Positions 51,367 through 53,252 of a stretch of DNA of 53,252 nucleotides are shown piece after piece. The notes under the pieces are model-generated. The model worked only from the letters and a program-made list of their open reading frames with translations, had not been told where the DNA came from and did not search any database. The DNA is from CAZGXI01 sp964529715 (lineage in GTDB: Bacteria; Chloroflexota; Anaerolineae; Aggregatilineales; Ch27), in contig CAZGXI010000037.1 of NCBI GenBank assembly GCA_964529715.1, positions 1 through 53,252 of the forward strand. Reading direction: 5' to 3'. How positions within the stretch are numbered: the stretch's first letter is position 1; the number at the start of each line of letters is the position of its first letter. The position numbers were made by a program, and so were the translations under genes.

Positions 51367-52206
51367 ATGGTCGGTTCGGACGTGGCAGTGGTGTTCTTCG
51401 GATTGGCGACGGCCCTTTCCTGGGGCGCGGGCGACTTCAGCGGCGGGATGGCCGCCAAAGGCGCGGGTGTGTTCAGGGTGGCGGCTGCCGCACACGGGAT
51501 CGGGCTGGTCGCACTGACGCTGCTGGCCCTCTTTGCCGAGCCGCTGCCACCCGTGACCAGCCTGCTGTGGGGCGCGGCAGCAGGGCTTTCCGGCGCGGTG
51601 GGACTGGCCGGGCTGTACCGCGCGCTGGCCACTGGACAGATGGGCATTGCCGCGCCGGTGGCTGCCGTCGTCGGCTCCGCAACGCCCGTGCTCATCGGCG
51701 CGCTGCTAGAAGGGCCACCCGCCCTGCTACAATTCACCGGGTTCACGCTGGCTATCGCCGGAATCGGGCTGGTGTCGCGCACCGACGGTTTGACCGGGCG
51801 GCCCGCAGGACTCGGTCTGGCAGTGCTGGCGGGAATCGGCATCGGCGGGTTCACCACGTTGATCAACCAGGCAGGAGCAGATGCAGTGTTCTGGCCGCTG
51901 GTGGCGGCGCGGCTAGCCTCGTTTTCGCTGATGTTGCTGGCGGCGTGGCAGTGGAATCCGGGCGAACGGCTGGCGGGCCGCCCGCTGCCACTGGCCCTGC
52001 TGGCCGGGACGCTGGACGCGCTGGGCAACATCTTCTTCGTGCTCGCTACGCAGGCCGGGCGGCTGGACATCTCCGCCGTGCTGTCTTCCGTCTCGACGAT
52101 GGTCACAATCCTGCTGGCGCGCGTGGTGCTCCAGGAGCGCCTGTCCCGCACCCAGGCCGCAGGCGTGATTGTGGTGCTGGCTGCTATTCCCTTAATTGCG
52201 GCGTGA
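51367..52206 (+). CDS. EamA/DMT-family transporter
   Basis: A 279-residue membrane protein with about ten helices in two EamA repeats (about 5-135 and 145-279), the second ending VLLARVVLQERLSRTQAAGV, a typical EamA C-terminal motif (ERLS/T). It is probably an exporter of amino acids, sugars or other metabolites; the substrate is unknown. It lies 45 bases after the B3/B4 gene and 14 before the Nudix gene. Confidence 0.87.
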   Translation: MVGSDVAVVFFGLATALSWGAGDFSGGMAAKGAGVFRVAAAAHGIGLVALTLLALFAEPLPPVTSLLWGAAAGLSGAVGLAGLYRALATGQMGIAAPVAAVVGSATPVLIGALLEGPPALLQFTGFTLAIAGIGLVSRTDGLTGRPAGLGLAVLAGIGIGGFTTLINQAGADAVFWPLVAARLASFSLMLLAAWQWNPGERLAGRPLPLALLAGTLDALGNIFFVLATQAGRLDISAVLSSVSTMVTILLARVVLQERLSRTQAAGVIVVLAAIPLIAA

Positions 52207-52220
52207 AAGGTGTTTTTGCG

Positions 52221-52859
52221 ATGTCTCAAGTCGTGGAAAAAGTGACCGCTTTCATTATCCGCCCGGCCAAGCGCGGTGGGCATGACCTGCTGCTGTTCCG
52301 CCATCCCAATGCGGGCGTCCAGATTCCGGCGGGCACGGTCGAAGACGGCGAAAAGCCGGAGCGCGCGGTTTTGCGCGAAGCCACCGAAGAAACCGGCTTG
52401 CCAGGTCTGAGTGTGTGGCAATACCTGGGCAGTTGGGAAGAGAAAATGCCACCGGGTCAGGCCGTCGTGGCCGAACGGACGCAGGTTTACACCCGGCCCG
52501 ATCCGACCAGCGCCGATTGGGCATCCCTACGGCGCGGCCTGCCGGTAGACGTGCTGCGTCGAGCGGAAGGCTTCACCCAGGTGAAATACGAGGAATTCAA
52601 CCGTGTGCCGGAACCAGAATACGTGACGATGAGCATCTTGGGCTGGGTTCCCGGCGATGTGCTGGCTTATAAGCGTGTGCGGCACTTCTTTCTGCTCAGG
52701 CCGCAGTCCTGGACACCGGACGAACCCTGGAGTGTCTCTACCGAAAGCCAGGTCTATACCCTGTTCTGGGCGCCGTTGGGCGCGCTGCCGCCGATCATTC
52801 CGCCACAAGACACCTGGCTGGAGATGCTGGATAAAGCGGTTGCCTTGCTGCGCGCCTGA
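52221..52859 (+). CDS. Nudix hydrolase
   Basis: A 212-residue hydrolase. The Nudix box is complete: G-x5-E-x7-REATEETGL, beginning at GTVEDGE near residue 38. The core is about 150 residues, with an extended C-terminal part. It would hydrolyse a nucleoside diphosphate linked to another group, releasing phosphate or nucleoside monophosphate; the substrate is unknown. The ATG has AAAGG eleven bases upstream; a much longer open frame upstream overlaps the EamA gene and is spurious. Confidence 0.88.
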   Translation: MSQVVEKVTAFIIRPAKRGGHDLLLFRHPNAGVQIPAGTVEDGEKPERAVLREATEETGLPGLSVWQYLGSWEEKMPPGQAVVAERTQVYTRPDPTSADWASLRRGLPVDVLRRAEGFTQVKYEEFNRVPEPEYVTMSILGWVPGDVLAYKRVRHFFLLRPQSWTPDEPWSVSTESQVYTLFWAPLGALPPIIPPQDTWLEMLDKAVALLRA

Positions 52860-52896
52860 ACGGATTCGTGGCAGCGCCGTTCGGGAAAAATCCCTG

Positions 52897-52925
52897 TTTA
52901 CAATATCCAAAAACGATCATACAAT
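52897..52925 (+). promoter_or_regulatory. Sigma-70-type promoter of the right-hand lacI-like gene
   Basis: TTTACA (52897-52902), a 17-base spacer and TACAAT (52920-52925), each one mismatch from consensus. Confidence 0.75.
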
Positions 52926-52938
52926 AGGTGCAAGCTCA

Positions 52939-52952
52939 TGTAAACGATTACA
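52939..52952 (+). promoter_or_regulatory. LacI-type operator, probably autoregulatory
   Basis: TGTAAACGATTACA is a near-palindrome with a central CG, as in most LacI-family operators. It lies at the expected start of transcription. The sequence differs from the operator of the other lacI-like gene. Confidence 0.65.
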
Positions 52953-52984
52953 CATCCGTTTTATGCCGCTGCGAGGAAAGACCG

Positions 52985-53252
52985 ATGGTCACGATTGAGC
53001 AGGTCGCCCGGCGAGCCAGGGTTTCGGTAGCAACGGTATCGCGGGTGCTCAACAAAACGGGCTACGTCAGCCCGGACAAAGTCGAGAGCGTCATGGAGGC
53101 CGTCGAGGCGCTCGGCTACCTGCCCAGCGCCGTCGCCCGCAACCTGCGGCGCAGCGAAACCACCACCATCGGCCTGATCGTGCCCGACAACAGCAACTCC
53201 TTCTTCGCCGAGATCGCGCGCGGCGTGGAGGATGTGTGCTTCCAGGAAGGCT
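52985..53252 (+). CDS. LacI-family transcriptional regulator (N-terminal part, cut by window end)
   Basis: Eighty-nine codons are present: the helix-turn-helix TIEQVARRARVSVATVSRVL (about 3-22), the hinge region PSAVARNLRRSETTT and the start of the effector domain (IGLIVPDNSNSFFAEI). GAGGAAAG lies just before the ATG. The gene continues beyond the window. What it controls is not visible, but by analogy with the first regulator it probably governs a sugar-uptake operon to the right and itself. Confidence 0.9.
   Translation, partial: MVTIEQVARRARVSVATVSRVLNKTGYVSPDKVESVMEAVEALGYLPSAVARNLRRSETTTIGLIVPDNSNSFFAEIARGVEDVCFQEG

Noticed and set aside
51129..52220. Upstream extension of the Nudix frame
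   Set aside because: It covers the ends of the B3/B4 and the whole EamA gene in another frame. The Nudix domain begins at the ATG at 52221.
1..53252. tRNA or rRNA genes
   Set aside because: No cloverleaf-type segments with CCA-proximal motifs or rRNA landmarks were noticed. A covariance-model scan would be needed to exclude a tRNA.

Overview
The window looks like a chromosomal segment from a high-GC, probably monoderm member of the Chloroflexota (Anaerolineae-like). This is inferred from gene content: many CUT1 sugar ABC transporters without their own ATPase, a group 3b [NiFe] hydrogenase, Ser/Thr kinases with an extracellular TolB-type propeller, many hybrid or multi-PAS histidine kinases, and secreted PA14/SH3 proteins. 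No rRNA, tRNA or CRISPR array was seen.

Left edge (1-2133). The window opens on the hairpin right end of an IS200/IS605 (TnpB-type) element that appears to sit inside a type I-D cas3' helicase gene, leaving only about 100 N-terminal codons. A WYL-domain regulator lies upstream of it. Then comes a 650-base non-coding stretch with a decayed beta-helix protein fragment and a repeat.

2134-16271: two carbohydrate-uptake loci. The first (minus strand) is a binding protein and two permeases, divergent from a receiver protein and a hybrid kinase. The second is a LacI regulon (plus strand): lacI-type regulator, binding protein, secreted GH30, two permeases and cytoplasmic GH43. A strong promoter and a shared operator are visible.

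16371-24613 (minus): a two-component pair and a complete four-subunit group 3b NAD(P)-linked [NiFe] hydrogenase with its maturation protease, behind an MFS transporter. At 24818 is a plus-strand protein with an unusual architecture: a degenerate type II secretion/pilus ATPase domain fused to GAF and an RsbU-type phosphatase.

27087-39131: a large catabolic locus around an IclR regulator. The minus-strand operon encodes a Gfo/Idh dehydrogenase, a ThDP enzyme, a TIM-barrel isomerase/epimerase, a split transketolase, a methylmalonate-semialdehyde-type dehydrogenase and a small helical protein. The plus-strand arm is a CUT1 transporter. Divergent consensus promoters lie between the two arms. The enzyme set fits no complete pathway known to me and is the best candidate for an undescribed system.

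39260-53252: a multi-PAS kinase, a Ser/Thr kinase with a propeller, a GH2 glycosidase, two secreted proteins, a GapN-like dehydrogenase, a B3/B4-domain protein, an EamA transporter, a Nudix hydrolase and the start of another LacI-type regulator with its own promoter and operator.

Recurring themes are a strong stem-loop directly after each of the three binding-protein genes, palindromic GTAGGG-type repeats between genes, and no ABC ATPase at any of the three transporter loci.
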